64,000 nucleotides of DNA from Pasteurellaceae bacterium Macca (GCA_023101485.1 LVZB01000013.1:62001-126000); one strand, 5' to 3'; numbered from the stretch's first letter, positions 19,486 to 29,157 are shown. A program made the numbers and translations. The notes: generated from the letters alone by a model not told the origin.

Positions 19486-19803
19486 TTACCATAGTTTTAA
19501 AATGAGTTGTCCGAAGGCAACCAGAATAGGATAGCCGTCTAAATCATAGCTATTGCTAGAATTTGCACCTACTCGCGGTTTGATCACATTGCGTTCGATA
19601 ACCCAGCTGTTACTTGATGTTGCGCCTGATTTTGGTTTTAAGACGGTTCCATCAAATAACCAAGTGTTACTTAACATTGCACCAACTTTTGGTTTGATTT
19701 CACGACCATCAAAAATCCAAGTATTACTCAATGTTGCACCACTTTTAGGTTTTAATGTTGCGCCATCACAGATCCAGTCTCTTGTTAAAGTGATTTCTTT
19801 CAT
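19486..19803 (-). CDS. Small protein built of four 19-residue repeats
   Basis: A 105-residue protein not recognised as a named family. After nine residues it consists of four 19-residue units (residues 10-28, 29-47, 48-66, 67-85) with pattern W-(I/L/V)-x-D-G-x-x-(L/I)-K-P-K-x-G-A-x-x-S-N-(T/S). A fifth, diverged unit (YDLDGYPILVAFG) leads to a hydrophobic C-terminus. The matching DNA units are 57 bases long, starting at 19776, 19719, 19662 and 19605 on the minus strand. No signal peptide or membrane segment is seen. The period and alternating hydrophobic pattern suggest a stacked beta fold, which is inference. AAGGAG sits six bases before the ATG, so it is very likely expressed. It lies between the duplicated channel genes. 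Confidence 0.8.
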   Translation of the reverse strand: MKEITLTRDWICDGATLKPKSGATLSNTWIFDGREIKPKVGAMLSNTWLFDGTVLKPKSGATSSNSWVIERNVIKPRVGANSSNSYDLDGYPILVAFGQLILKLW

Positions 19804-20056
19804 TTTATGCTCCTTAATAAATTTAAATGAAACCTCCCTATTCTAAAAAAAAAAATGAAAGTCAATGCAAAACAAAGAAAATAAGTGAATTTTTTAATGA
19901 TAGTGTGGTATAAGCGGCTAGACTGGCAAAGAGAGGAGGTGCGTAATAAAAAAACGCTTTAGATGGACTGCTTCAAAATATGTGCATGATTACAATGAGA
20001 TAAAATTAAAAGGGTTCAGCCCTTGAGATCACATCTCACTTCTTGGGAAATGCAAA

Positions 20057-20082
20057 ACCGCTTCTTACAAGCGGTCTTTTTT
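20057..20082. terminator. Uptake-sequence hairpin after channel copy B
   Basis: ACCGCTT (20057-20063) pairs with AAGCGGT (20069-20075) across a five-base loop. T residues follow on both strands. The bases next to the gene are the same as those after copy A, showing that the duplication includes the 3' flank. Confidence 0.85.
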
Positions 20083-20084
20083 TA

Positions 20085-20879
20085 TCAACATTTTGTTTTT
20101 TCTATCAATAAGGCTTTGAGAGCTTTTATTTCATTTTCTAATTGTGAGATTTGAATCGCTAATTTTTCAGACTCTTCACAGGCTTGTTGATTAGGATCTT
20201 CTTTTATTTCATTAATACAATCGACAATAATACCAATAACAAGATTCAGAATAATATAAGTAGCAAAAATTAAAAAGCTACTAAAAATAATCCAAGCATA
20301 GGGATGAATTTCCATAACAGGACGTACTATTCCCATCGACCAACTTTCAAAGGTCATAATTTGGAATAGCGTGTAGTAACTTTCTCCAATATCCCCGAAC
20401 CATTGTGGAAAATCTTTACCATAAAGGTTTGTTACAATCACCGCATAGATATAATAGACAACCATAAGAATTGTTCCTACGCTAAAAATAGAGGAGAGTG
20501 TGCGTAGGAGAATTTGAGTAACGAATTGCATATGCGGAATAATCGAAATCAAGCGTAAGATACGGAAAACGCGTAGAAAACGAAATGCAGAAATAACGGA
20601 AGTTTCCGGCACCAAGGAAATTAAAATAACAATGGAATCAAATAAATCCCATTTTCGGCGAAAAAATTTTGTACGATAGACAATGAGTTTTAAGATAATT
20701 TCAAGCACAAAAATAATGGAAAAGAGATGATTGGCATCATCTAATATTTCACCAAACTGCGAAACTACCCATTCATCGGTTTGTAAACCAATGACAATCG
20801 CATTTAAAATAATGATAAATAAAATAAATCGTTGAAAAAAAGGTTGTTTAATACACTGAGAGAGTTGATGATAAACCAT
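20085..20879 (-). CDS. Bacterial voltage-gated sodium channel-like protein, copy B
   Basis: A second 264-residue channel subunit with the same plan as copy A: S4 arginines R100, R103, R106, R109, filter TFESWS at 176-181 and the same C-terminal coiled coil. Differences cluster in the S1-S2 loop (P36E, I38V, T39V, H41Q, K44E, E47D, N48D), with mostly conservative changes in S2-S6. Assembly of mixed tetramers with copy A is possible. The ATG at 20877-20879 aligns with the copy A start; a longer in-frame start runs into the glnS terminator and is rejected. Its ribosome site is weaker than that of copy A. It lies downstream of glnS on the same strand behind a strong terminator. Confidence 0.9.
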   Translation of the reverse strand: MVYHQLSQCIKQPFFQRFILFIIILNAIVIGLQTDEWVVSQFGEILDDANHLFSIIFVLEIILKLIVYRTKFFRRKWDLFDSIVILISLVPETSVISAFRFLRVFRILRLISIIPHMQFVTQILLRTLSSIFSVGTILMVVYYIYAVIVTNLYGKDFPQWFGDIGESYYTLFQIMTFESWSMGIVRPVMEIHPYAWIIFSSFLIFATYIILNLVIGIIVDCINEIKEDPNQQACEESEKLAIQISQLENEIKALKALLIEKTKC

Positions 20880-20940
20880 AAATGCCAGCCAAATATTTAG
20901 TGAATAATTACATTTAAGAGGTATAAATTTTAGGTAAAAA

Positions 20941-20980
20941 AACAACCGCTTGGAATAATGCAAGCGGTTGTTTTTTTATG
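20941..20980. terminator. Uptake-sequence terminator of glnS
   Basis: AACAACCGCTTG (20941-20952) and CAAGCGGTTGTT (20961-20972) form a perfect 12-base stem with runs of T on both strands. It separates glnS from channel copy B. Confidence 0.92.
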
Positions 20981-20985
20981 TTTTA

Positions 20986-22659
20986 TTAGAAAGCGACACT
21001 CTCTTTTAAACTTACCGTGAGGTTAAAGACGAGGTTATCGGCTTTACCGTCTTTACTGTCAAGGCAGTAGTAGCCTTCACGTTCAAATTGGTAGGCTTTT
21101 TCTGCTTGGGCGTTGATGAGGCTTTTTTCCACGACGCCGTGTTTAATGACGAGGGAGTTTGGATTTAGCACTTCTTCTAAACTTTCCGCCGCGCTTGGGT
21201 TGGCAACGGTGAAGAGTTTATCGTAAATGCGGAATTCCGCGGGGAGATGATCTTCGGCGGAAACCCATTGAATGACGCCTTTGACTTTACGCCCGTCTGA
21301 CGGGTTTTTGCCGAGGGTTTCGGGGTCGTAACTGCAATAAACGGTGGTAATTTTGCCGTTCTCATCTTTTTCAACACGTTCGGCTTTAATCACATAGGCG
21401 TTACGCAAGCGAACTTCTTTGCCAAGAACAAGGCGTTTGTACTGTTTATTTGCTTCTTCACGGAAATCCGCTTCATCAATGTAAAGCTCACGGGTAAAAG
21501 GAAGCTCACGGACGCCCATTTCTTCACGATTTGGGTGATTTGGTGCGGTGAGGATCTCTTTCTCGCCGAAGTTTTCAATCACGATTTTCAGTGGATTGAT
21601 GACTGCCATGGCACGGGGCGCATTTTCATTGAGATCTTCGCGAATACAGGCTTCAAGGGCGCTGTATTCCACCACGTTATCTTGCTTAGTTACCCCAATA
21701 CGGCGGGCAAATTCACGCAAGGAAGCGGGGGTATAGCCACGACGGCGTAAGCCAGAAATGGTTGGCATGCGAGGGTCGTTCCAGCCATCAACGATTTTAT
21801 CTTGCACCAATTTTAATAATTTACGTTTAGAGGTTAGCGTATATTCTAAATTCAAACGAGAGAATTCGTACTGATGCGGTAGTGGGCGTTCAATGCTGAT
21901 GTTATCGAGCACCCAGTCGTATAAACGGCGGTTGTCTTGGAATTCCAAGGTACAGAGAGAGTGGGTGATTCGCTCAATCGCATCGGAAATACAGTGAGTG
22001 AAATCGTACATTGGGTAGATGCACCATTTTTCCCCCGTTTGGTGGTGGCTGGCAAATTTAATGCGATAAAGCACAGGATCACGCATTACCATAAATGGCG
22101 ATGCCATATCAATTTTGGCACGGAGGCTGGCTTTACCTTCGGCAAATTCACCGTTTTTCATTTTTTCAAAGAGGGCAAGGTTTTCAGCAACAGTGCGATC
22201 ACGGTAGGGGCTGTTTTTCCCCGCTTCGGTTAATGTGCCACGGTATTCACGCATCTCTTCTGGGGAAAGCTCACACACATAGGCTAAGCCTTTTTCGATC
22301 AATTCAATCGCATAGCCGTAAAGTTGGTCGAAGTAATCCGAGGCGTAGCGAGGTTCGCCTTCCCATTTAAAGCCAAGCCATTGAACGTCTTGTTTAATGG
22401 ATTCAACGTATTCCACATCTTCTTTAACGGGGTTGGTATCATCAAAACGGAGGTTACATAAGCCTTGGTAATCTTCGGCAATACCGAAATTTAAGCAGAT
22501 CGATTTGGCATGACCAATGTGTAAATAACCATTAGGTTCTGGCGGAAAACGGGTATAAACCTTGTCGTGTTTGCCCGAGGCTAAATCTTCATCAATAATA
22601 TGGGTAATAAAATTGGCACGGACATCCGCGTGCTCTGGGAGTGTGTTTTCGTTGCTCAT
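20986..22659 (-). CDS. glnS: Glutaminyl-tRNA synthetase
   Basis: Class I synthetase of 557 residues charging tRNA-Gln. The ATP site has [17 protein letters not shown] (HIGH motif, about residues 41-57) and the KMSKS equivalent LTSKRKLL. The acceptor-binding region is followed by the C-terminal beta-barrel anticodon-binding domains (from about residue 340). The length matches E. coli GlnS (554), so it is a true GlnRS rather than a GluRS. It stands alone with its own terminator. Confidence 0.97.
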   Translation of the reverse strand: MSNENTLPEHADVRANFITHIIDEDLASGKHDKVYTRFPPEPNGYLHIGHAKSICLNFGIAEDYQGLCNLRFDDTNPVKEDVEYVESIKQDVQWLGFKWEGEPRYASDYFDQLYGYAIELIEKGLAYVCELSPEEMREYRGTLTEAGKNSPYRDRTVAENLALFEKMKNGEFAEGKASLRAKIDMASPFMVMRDPVLYRIKFASHHQTGEKWCIYPMYDFTHCISDAIERITHSLCTLEFQDNRRLYDWVLDNISIERPLPHQYEFSRLNLEYTLTSKRKLLKLVQDKIVDGWNDPRMPTISGLRRRGYTPASLREFARRIGVTKQDNVVEYSALEACIREDLNENAPRAMAVINPLKIVIENFGEKEILTAPNHPNREEMGVRELPFTRELYIDEADFREEANKQYKRLVLGKEVRLRNAYVIKAERVEKDENGKITTVYCSYDPETLGKNPSDGRKVKGVIQWVSAEDHLPAEFRIYDKLFTVANPSAAESLEEVLNPNSLVIKHGVVEKSLINAQAEKAYQFEREGYYCLDSKDGKADNLVFNLTVSLKESVAF

Positions 22660-22781
22660 AGTGTTCTGTCCTCGAAAAATAACGCAACATTCTACACTTT
22701 TCTCATCATTAACTCAAAATCTTCATAAAAATTGACGAAAAATGCGTTAGGCAATACAATTTCCGCCCACAAAACCTGCCC

Positions 22782-22790
22782 ACAAGCGGT
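22782..22790 (+). repeat. Apl-type DNA uptake sequence
   Basis: ACAAGCGGTC followed by ATTTTT and CATTTTGCAAA between the divergent genes glnS and glpX. Confidence 0.88.
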
Positions 22791-22843
22791 CATTTTTATT
22801 CAACATTTTGCAAACCCACTTCTCTTCTCTTTAAGGATTCATT

Positions 22844-23869
22844 ATGAAACGATCTCTTTCTATCGAATTTTCCCGCGTTACCGAAGCCGCCGCCCTTGCT
22901 GCCTTTAATTGGATTGGACGAGGGGATAAATCCGCCGCCGATGAAGCCGCCGTGAATGCAATGCGCCTACTTCTTAATGAAATGGAAATACGCGGAGAAG
23001 TGGTCATCGGCGAAGGGGAAATTGATGAAGCCCCGATGCTCTATATTGGCGAAAAAGTCGGACTTGGGCGAGAAGAAGATGAAGAGATTACCATTGCCGT
23101 TGATCCCATTGACGGCACGAGAATGACTGCCATGGGGCAAGCGAACGCTCTTTCGGTGCTGGCAGCTGGGGGGAAAAATACCTTCTTAAAAGCACCGGAT
23201 ATGTATATGGAAAAATTGGTCGTGGGCAGTGAAGCGAAGGGGATGATCGATCTGAATCTCCCCCTTGAACAGAACCTCCGCCGAGTGGCGTCTAAAAAGG
23301 GTAAATTGCTCACCCAAATGACCGTTGCGGTGTTAGATAAACCGCGTCATCAAGAGGTTATTCGTGAAATGCAGAAACTCGGTGTGCGAGTGATGGCGAT
23401 TCCAGATGGCGATGTTGCCGCTGCCGTGCAGTGTTGTTTGCCCCAAGGGGAATTTGAGTTAGATCTTCTTTATGGCATTGGTGGCGCACCCGAAGGCGTC
23501 GTGGCAGCCGCTGCGGTGCGTGCTTTGGGGGGCGATATGCAGGCACGTTTAATTCCCCGCAATCAAGTGAAAGGGAATACGTTGGAGAATTTTGCCCACG
23601 CCGAAAAAGAACTGGCGCGTTGTGAAGCGTTAAATGTGGCGGTAAATGACGTGCTGATCTTAGACGATCTGGTGCGAGATGATAATCTGGTGTTTGCCGC
23701 AACGGGCATTACCCACGGTGATCTCTTAAAAGGGATTGTCCGCCGTGGCAATCTCGCGACGACTGAAACCTTGCTGATTCGGGGGCGTTCTCGCACTATT
23801 CGTAAGATCCAATCTTCCCACTACCTTGACCGTAAAGACCCTGCGTTACACGAAATGATTAACCCTTAA
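22844..23869 (+). CDS. glpX: Class II fructose-1,6-bisphosphatase GlpX
   Basis: Metal-dependent phosphatase of 341 residues in gluconeogenesis. VVIGEGEIDEAPMLYIGE and VDPIDGTRMTAMGQANALSVLA hold the metal ligands, followed by LYGIGGAPEGVV and the C-terminal GNLATTETLLIRGRSRTIRKI. The match to E. coli GlpX is end to end. AAGGA lies before the ATG. It is not next to glpFK here. The gap to aroA is 54 bases and holds an uptake sequence. Confidence 0.95.
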   Translation: MKRSLSIEFSRVTEAAALAAFNWIGRGDKSAADEAAVNAMRLLLNEMEIRGEVVIGEGEIDEAPMLYIGEKVGLGREEDEEITIAVDPIDGTRMTAMGQANALSVLAAGGKNTFLKAPDMYMEKLVVGSEAKGMIDLNLPLEQNLRRVASKKGKLLTQMTVAVLDKPRHQEVIREMQKLGVRVMAIPDGDVAAAVQCCLPQGEFELDLLYGIGGAPEGVVAAAAVRALGGDMQARLIPRNQVKGNTLENFAHAEKELARCEALNVAVNDVLILDDLVRDDNLVFAATGITHGDLLKGIVRRGNLATTETLLIRGRSRTIRKIQSSHYLDRKDPALHEMINP

Positions 23870-23881
23870 TCAACTGCTCAA

Positions 23882-23890
23882 ACAAGCGGT
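23882..23890 (+). repeat. Apl-type DNA uptake sequence
   Basis: ACAAGCGGT, GAAATTT, then CAATTTTGCAAA between glpX and aroA: an extended signal with both AT-rich parts. Confidence 0.88.
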
Positions 23891-23923
23891 GAAATTTAAT
23901 CACAATTTTGCAAAGGAAAGCCT

Positions 23924-25222
23924 ATGGAACAACTGACTTTACAACCTATCGCCCGTGTGGAGGGCGAAATCAATTTACCCGGCTCAAAAAGCCTGTCTAA
24001 CCGTGCGTTGCTTCTCGCTGCTTTGGCAGAGGGGACAACAACGGTAACCAATCTGCTAGACAGTGACGATATTCGCCATATGCTTAATGCCTTGAAATCC
24101 CTTGGCGTTGCGTATCAACTTTCGGAAGATAAATCCCAATGTGTGGTGGAGGGCTTAGGCGGTGCATTCCAGTGGCAAAATGGCTTATCCCTCTTTTTAG
24201 GGAATGCTGGCACGGCAATGCGACCGCTTACCGCCGCGCTTTGTTTAAAAGGGCAGAGTGAAGCGGAGGTCATTTTAACGGGCGAACCACGGATGAAAGA
24301 ACGCCCAATTTTGCATTTAGTTGATGCCCTTCGCCAAGTGGGGGCAACGGTGCAATATCTGGAAAATGAAGGCTATCCGCCGATTGCGATTCGTAACCAT
24401 GGCTTAACGGGGGGAAAAGTACGGATTGATGGCTCGATCTCCTCCCAATTCCTCACCGCGTTGTTGATGAGTGCGCCTATGGCGGAAGGGGATATGGAGA
24501 TTGAAATTATCGGTGAGCTTGTTTCTAAGCCTTATATTGATATTACCCTTGCGATGATGAAGGATTTTGGCGTCAATGTGACTCACCAAAATTACCAAAC
24601 CTTTTTCGTGAAAGGCAATCAACGCTATCGCTCGCCGACACGTTACCTCGTTGAAGGGGATGCGTCTTCGGCCTCTTATTTCCTCGCCGCGGGGGCGATT
24701 AAAGGTCGCGTAAAAGTGACGGGGATTGGTAAGAATTCAATTCAAGGGGATCGCTTGTTTGCCGATGTGCTAGAAAAAATGGGGGCGAAAATTACTTGGG
24801 GGGAGGATTTTATCCAAGCCGAAAAAGGGGAATTGCAGGGCATTGATATGGATATGAACCATATTCCCGATGCAGCAATGACCATTGCTACCACCGCCCT
24901 TTTTGCCCAAGGGGAAACGGTGATCCGTAATATCTACAACTGGCGGGTAAAAGAGACCGACCGCTTAACGGCAATGGCAACCGAGTTACGCAAAGTGGGC
25001 GCTGAGGTCGAAGAGGGGGAGGATTTTATCCGCATTCAGCCCCTGCCATTAAGCCAATTCCAGCACGCTGATATTGCAACTTATAACGACCACCGTATGG
25101 CAATGTGTTTTGCCTTGGTGGCGTTATCTGACACACCAGTGACAATTCTTGATCCACAATGCACGGCAAAAACCTTCCCGACTTTCTTCACTGAATTTGA
25201 GAAAGTGAGTGTGAGAGAGTAG
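23924..25222 (+). CDS. aroA: 3-phosphoshikimate 1-carboxyvinyltransferase (EPSP synthase)
   Basis: Sixth step of the shikimate pathway; 432 residues. [20 protein letters not shown] (residues about 19-38) is the shikimate-3-phosphate loop. [19 protein letters not shown] is the phosphoenolpyruvate loop with the Gly sensitive to glyphosate in class I enzymes. [10 protein letters not shown], then [13 protein letters not shown] and [11 protein letters not shown] near the end, complete the set. It is the second gene of a glpX-aroA pair and is followed by the repeat block at 25226-25671. Confidence 0.97.
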   Translation: MEQLTLQPIARVEGEINLPGSKSLSNRALLLAALAEGTTTVTNLLDSDDIRHMLNALKSLGVAYQLSEDKSQCVVEGLGGAFQWQNGLSLFLGNAGTAMRPLTAALCLKGQSEAEVILTGEPRMKERPILHLVDALRQVGATVQYLENEGYPPIAIRNHGLTGGKVRIDGSISSQFLTALLMSAPMAEGDMEIEIIGELVSKPYIDITLAMMKDFGVNVTHQNYQTFFVKGNQRYRSPTRYLVEGDASSASYFLAAGAIKGRVKVTGIGKNSIQGDRLFADVLEKMGAKITWGEDFIQAEKGELQGIDMDMNHIPDAAMTIATTALFAQGETVIRNIYNWRVKETDRLTAMATELRKVGAEVEEGEDFIRIQPLPLSQFQHADIATYNDHRMAMCFALVALSDTPVTILDPQCTAKTFPTFFTEFEKVSVRE

Positions 25223-25225
25223 GGG

Positions 25226-25436
25226 GAAGGGGATTATATCCTAAGTAACCTCCGCTCCCCCTGCTAGCGGGGGGATCTGTCGCAAAGCGACTGAGGGGGG
25301 CGAATCAGCGAAACAAGCGGTCTGATTTTGCGGACAATTTGCTTTAACCCCCCATCCCCCTACGGGGACTTCCCCCCGCAAGCAGGGGGAAGGGTTTTTC
25401 TTTTAAAGTGGATTTCGCTTTTTCTGTTTATGTGAG
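25226..25436. repeat. GC-rich interspersed repeat block, unit 1
   Basis: First of two tandem direct copies after aroA, about 254 bases apart start to start. It holds a GC-rich arm A (25255-25300), with a CCCCCTGCTAGCGGGGGG stem and a GTCGC/GCGAC hairpin. A uptake-sequence-containing spacer follows, then an inverted-type arm B (25348-25394), with CCCC/GGGG and TTCCCCC/GGGGGAA hairpins. Arm B, reverse-complemented, has the same plan as arm A. This resembles REP/BIME elements. No coding potential is seen. Confidence 0.8.
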
Positions 25437-25479
25437 AAATGTGATTGAGGGAATTATCCTTCCGCTTTTCTTGTTGGGC

Positions 25480-25671
25480 GAAGGGTATTATCTCCCAAGT
25501 AATCCCCGCTCCCCCTGCTAGCGGGGGGAGCTGTCGCGAAGCGACTGAGGGGGGAAATCAGCAAAACAAGCGGTCTGATTTTGCGGATAATTTGCTTTAC
25601 CCCCTTCCCCCCGCAAGCAGGGTAAGGGTTTTCTTTCAAGTTGATTTTGCTTTCTCCGTTTATGGCGAGAG
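25480..25671. repeat. GC-rich interspersed repeat block, unit 2
   Basis: Second copy of the unit at 25226-25436, including the flanks before arm A (GAAGGGTATTAT versus GAAGGGGATTAT) and after arm B. Arm A is 25509-25554, with the perfect hairpin GTCGCGAAGCGAC. Arm B (25600-25628) has lost its CCCC/GGGG hairpin, which makes this copy about 20 bases shorter. Confidence 0.8.
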
Positions 25672-25849
25672 GCAGTGAAAGCGTTATAACATCACAGTGC
25701 AAAAAGTTATAAAAAACGACCGCTTGTTTCTTCCCTAAGGTGTTGAAAAGGTTATCTTTTCGTCAGGAAAGAACAGAAAAGACGCGCCTTTAACCAAGTA
25801 AAATGCTAGGAAATGCAAAAAAACAAGCGATTTTTCTCTAAATCTCCGC

Positions 25850-25855
25850 TATAAT
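25850..25855 (+). promoter_or_regulatory. Probable -10 element of pnp
   Basis: A consensus TATAAT sits about 30 bases before the leader hairpin and 148 bases before the pnp start. The -35 side is weak. rpsO, the usual upstream neighbour of pnp in E. coli, is absent here, so a separate promoter is expected. Confidence 0.6.
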
Positions 25856-25885
25856 GTGCCAGTTTTATTTCTTGACGATGTAGAG

Positions 25886-25935
25886 GCGGCTATCAAAAGT
25901 GATTTCAGCAATGAGAAATCATTTTTGCTAGTCGC
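25886..25935 (+). promoter_or_regulatory. Long leader hairpin of pnp, probable RNase III / PNPase autoregulation site
   Basis: GCGGCTA (25886-25892) pairs with TAGTCGC (25929-25935) and AAAAGTGATTTC (25895-25906) pairs with GAAATCATTTTT (25915-25926). The stem is about 19 base pairs with G-U wobbles, a small internal loop and an eight-base loop. In E. coli PNPase represses its own mRNA after RNase III cuts just such a leader stem; the same use here is inferred from position and shape. Confidence 0.7.
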
Positions 25936-26002
25936 AATTTTTAAGTAGCAAAGGTTAAGAAATAGAACAATAAAACTTACAGTTATCTTAAAAGGACTAT
26001 TT

Positions 26003-28117
26003 ATGACTCCAATCGTAAAACAATTTAAATACGGTCAGCATACCGTTACCCTCGAAACGGGTGCCATTGCTCGCCAAGCAAGTGCTGCGGTAATGGCAAG
26101 CATGGACGATACCACTGTTTTAGTCACTGTTGTGGCTAAAAAAGAGGTAAAAGAAGGGCAAGATTTCTTCCCATTAACTGTTGATTATCAAGAGCGTACT
26201 TACGCCGCAGGTCGTATCCCAGGTGGATTCTTTAAGCGTGAAGGTCGCCCTTCTGAGAGCGAAACCTTAGTGGCGCGTTTAATCGACCGTCCTGTTCGCC
26301 CCCTTTTCCCAGAGGGTTTCTTTAATGAAATTCAAGTGATTGCAACGGTAGTTTCCGTTAATCCACAAATCAGCCCAGACTTAGTGGCGATGATCGGTGC
26401 TTCTGCGGCACTTTCCCTTTCAGGCGTTCCATTTAATGGCCCAATTGGTGCGGCGAGGGTTGGTTTTATTCACGATCAATTCGTCCTTAACCCAACTATT
26501 TCTGAACAAAAAATTAGCCGTTTAGATTTAGTGGTAGCCGGAACAGACCAAGCGGTGTTAATGGTTGAGTCAGAAGCAGACATTCTTTCTGAAGAACAGA
26601 TGTTAGCGGCGGTGGTGTTTGGTCATCAGCAACAACAAGTTGTAATTGAAAACATTAAAGAATTTGTGAAAGAAGCTGGCAAACCACGTTGGGATTGGGT
26701 TGCGCCACCTGCAAACACGGCTTTAATTGAAAAAGTTAAAGCACTGGCAGAAGCGCGTATTGGCGATGCGTACCGCATTGTTGAAAAACAAGTGCGTTAT
26801 GCACAAATTGATGCGATTAAAGCGGAAGTCATTGCTCAATTAACTGCCGAAGATGAAAGCGTTTCAGAAGGCGCGATTATTGATATTATCACTGCCCTTG
26901 AAAGCCAAATCGTGCGTAGCCGTATCATTGCTGGCGAACCGCGTATTGACGGACGTACCGTTGATACCGTTCGTGCCTTAGATATTTGTACCGGCGTATT
27001 ACCACGCACACACGGTTCTGCACTCTTTACCCGTGGCGAAACGCAAGCCTTAGCTGTGGCGACCTTAGGGACAGAGCGTGATGCACAAATTATTGATGAA
27101 ATCACGGGCGAAAAATCAGATCGTTTCTTATTCCATTACAACTTCCCGCCTTACTCTGTGGGTGAAACAGGGCGTATTGGTTCGCCAAAACGTCGTGAAA
27201 TTGGTCACGGCCGTTTAGCAAAACGCGGTGTGTTAGCGGTTATGCCAACTGCCGAAGAGTTCCCTTATGTGGTGCGTGTGGTTTCTGAAATCACGGAATC
27301 AAATGGTTCATCTTCGATGGCTTCTGTGTGTGGTGCTTCCCTTGCATTAATGGATGCAGGCGTGCCAATTAAAGCTGCTGTTGCGGGTATTGCAATGGGC
27401 TTAGTGAAAGAGAATGACAAATTTGTCGTACTTTCCGATATTCTTGGCGATGAAGATCACCTTGGTGATATGGACTTTAAAGTGGCAGGAACACGAGAAG
27501 GTGTCACGGCATTACAAATGGACATCAAAATCGAAGGGATTACCCCTGAAATTATGAAGATTGCGTTAAATCAAGCAAAAGGTGCGCGTATGCACATCTT
27601 AGGCGTGATGGAGCAAGCACTCCCTGCACCGCGTGAAGATATTTCTGATTTCGCACCGCGTATTCACACGATGAAGATCGATCCGAAGAAAATCAAAGAT
27701 GTGATTGGTAAAGGTGGTGCAACGATTCGTGCATTAACAGAAGAAACTGGCACATCGATTGATATTGATGACGACGGTACAGTGAAAATTGCGGCAACGG
27801 ATAACGGTGCAGCAAAACGTGTAATGGATCGTATTGAAGAGATCGTTGCTGAAGTGGAAGTCAATGCGATTTACAAAGGTAAAGTAACGCGTGTTGTGGA
27901 TTTCGGTGCTTTTGTGGCTATTTTAGGCGCGAAGGAAGGCCTAGTGCATATTTCTCAAATCACCGATGCCCGTGTGGAACGTGTTTCTGACTACTTAGAA
28001 GTGGGGCAAGAAGTCACTGTTCGTGTAGTGGAAATTGATCGCCAAGGTCGCATTCGTCTAACCATGAAAGATGTTGCCCCGCAGAGCGAAGCCGATGCGC
28101 CAGAGAGCGTAGAATAA
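26003..28117 (+). CDS. pnp: Polynucleotide phosphorylase
   Basis: A 3'-5' exoribonuclease and component of the RNA degradosome, 704 residues. Two RNase PH-like domains surround an all-helical linker. The second core has [24 protein letters not shown] and [19 protein letters not shown], with the active-site [21 protein letters not shown] domain follows (about 553-612, [16 protein letters not shown]), then an S1 domain (about 622-690, [21 protein letters not shown]). AAAAGGA precedes the ATG. nlpI and deaD follow, as in E. coli. Confidence 0.98.
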   Translation: MTPIVKQFKYGQHTVTLETGAIARQASAAVMASMDDTTVLVTVVAKKEVKEGQDFFPLTVDYQERTYAAGRIPGGFFKREGRPSESETLVARLIDRPVRPLFPEGFFNEIQVIATVVSVNPQISPDLVAMIGASAALSLSGVPFNGPIGAARVGFIHDQFVLNPTISEQKISRLDLVVAGTDQAVLMVESEADILSEEQMLAAVVFGHQQQQVVIENIKEFVKEAGKPRWDWVAPPANTALIEKVKALAEARIGDAYRIVEKQVRYAQIDAIKAEVIAQLTAEDESVSEGAIIDIITALESQIVRSRIIAGEPRIDGRTVDTVRALDICTGVLPRTHGSALFTRGETQALAVATLGTERDAQIIDEITGEKSDRFLFHYNFPPYSVGETGRIGSPKRREIGHGRLAKRGVLAVMPTAEEFPYVVRVVSEITESNGSSSMASVCGASLALMDAGVPIKAAVAGIAMGLVKENDKFVVLSDILGDEDHLGDMDFKVAGTREGVTALQMDIKIEGITPEIMKIALNQAKGARMHILGVMEQALPAPREDISDFAPRIHTMKIDPKKIKDVIGKGGATIRALTEETGTSIDIDDDGTVKIAATDNGAAKRVMDRIEEIVAEVEVNAIYKGKVTRVVDFGAFVAILGAKEGLVHISQITDARVERVSDYLEVGQEVTVRVVEIDRQGRIRLTMKDVAPQSEADAPESVE

Positions 28118-28135
28118 GCCCATCGTAACAAAGAG

Positions 28136-28161
28136 CCGAGGCGTTTTAGCCTCGGTTTTTA
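28136..28161 (+). terminator. Terminator of pnp
   Basis: CCGAGGC (28136-28142) pairs with GCCTCGG (28149-28155), followed by five T residues. Confidence 0.9.
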
Positions 28162-28191
28162 GGATAGCATTTCAACCCTAAGGTTTTATCA

Positions 28192-29115
28192 ATGGAACAA
28201 CGTCATCAGTTGTTTAACTTTCGTTTCTATCTTTTGACTTTACTAGCAATTTTTTGTTTGAGTGGCTGTGTTAATCGCAATTCAGATATGATTGCCCCGG
28301 CGAAATTGCCCCTTGCTGAAATCAGCCCACAACTGCGTTTTGACCAAGAAACCATGGTGGTACGCTTAACGCAAGTCTTGCAAGAAGCAAAATTAAGCAA
28401 GGCAGAACGAGCGGAATTACATTTTGAACGCGGTGTTATTTATGACAGTTTAGGGCTATGGTCGTTGGCAAGATATGATTTTACCCAAGCCGTTGAATAT
28501 GCCCCTAAAATGGCAGCTGCTTATAATTATCTCGGGCTTTATTTATTGCTTGAAGATGATTATGAAAGCTCAGTCGATGCGTTTAATGCTGTCCTCGAAC
28601 TTGACCCGAATTACGATTACACCCGTTTAAATCGGGGATTATCGTTCTATTACAGTGGTCGTTATGGGGAAGCGGAGCGTGATTTCTTGCATTTTTATGA
28701 AGCAGATAAAAGCGATCCCTACCGTGCATTATGGCTCTACTTCAACGAGTTAGAGCTTGCCCCGCAAGAGGCAAAAGCCAATCTCATTCAACGCGCTAAA
28801 GGCTTATCAAAAGAGTTTTGGGGCACGAATATCGTTGGCTATTTCCTCGGTGATTTCACCTTGGAACAACTTCGTGTGAAAATGAATGCCCAAGCTGAAC
28901 CGAATACGGCAGCTTATGCGGAACTTTTAACCGAAACTTATTTTTATTTAGCAAAACAAACCCTCAAATTGAATCAACCGAAGGAAGCGGTGAGCTTCTT
29001 CCGTTTGGCCATTGCAAATCAAGTTTATAACTTTGTTGAGTATCGTTTTGCATTGTTTGAATTAGCACAATTACGTGCGAAACAAACTGATCCCGTTGTT
29101 GTTGGGAAATATTAG
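28192..29115 (+). CDS. nlpI: TPR lipoprotein NlpI
   Basis: Outer-membrane lipoprotein of 307 residues. A signal peptide ends in the lipobox LSGC (Cys25), followed by tetratricopeptide repeats, clear in AELHFERGVIYDSLGLWSLARYDF, AAAYNYLGLYLLLEDDYESSVDAF and DYTRLNRGLSFYYSGRYGEAERDF. In E. coli NlpI scaffolds peptidoglycan enzymes and directs the protease Prc to MepS. The pnp-nlpI-deaD order supports the call. It is followed by an inverted uptake-sequence pair. Confidence 0.94.
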   Translation: MEQRHQLFNFRFYLLTLLAIFCLSGCVNRNSDMIAPAKLPLAEISPQLRFDQETMVVRLTQVLQEAKLSKAERAELHFERGVIYDSLGLWSLARYDFTQAVEYAPKMAAAYNYLGLYLLLEDDYESSVDAFNAVLELDPNYDYTRLNRGLSFYYSGRYGEAERDFLHFYEADKSDPYRALWLYFNELELAPQEAKANLIQRAKGLSKEFWGTNIVGYFLGDFTLEQLRVKMNAQAEPNTAAYAELLTETYFYLAKQTLKLNQPKEAVSFFRLAIANQVYNFVEYRFALFELAQLRAKQTDPVVVGKY

Positions 29116-29121
29116 GACGAT

Positions 29122-29157
29122 CAAGCGGTCAAATTTTTACTAAAAAATGACCGCTTG
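29122..29157. terminator. Inverted uptake-sequence pair after nlpI
   Basis: CAAGCGGTCA (29122-29131) and TGACCGCTTG (29148-29157) are perfect inverted copies around an A/T-rich loop. Probable terminator, though no T run follows the second arm. Confidence 0.7.

Noticed and set aside
20880-20963. Longer N-terminus for channel copy B
   Set aside because: It runs into the glnS terminator and has no counterpart in copy A.
25226-25671. CRISPR-like array
   Set aside because: Only two long copies with internal hairpins, no short regular repeats or unique spacers, and no cas genes.
25445-25702. Open frames on both strands over the repeat block
   Set aside because: They arise from the C/G-rich repeat arms, have no ribosome site and show no family resemblance.
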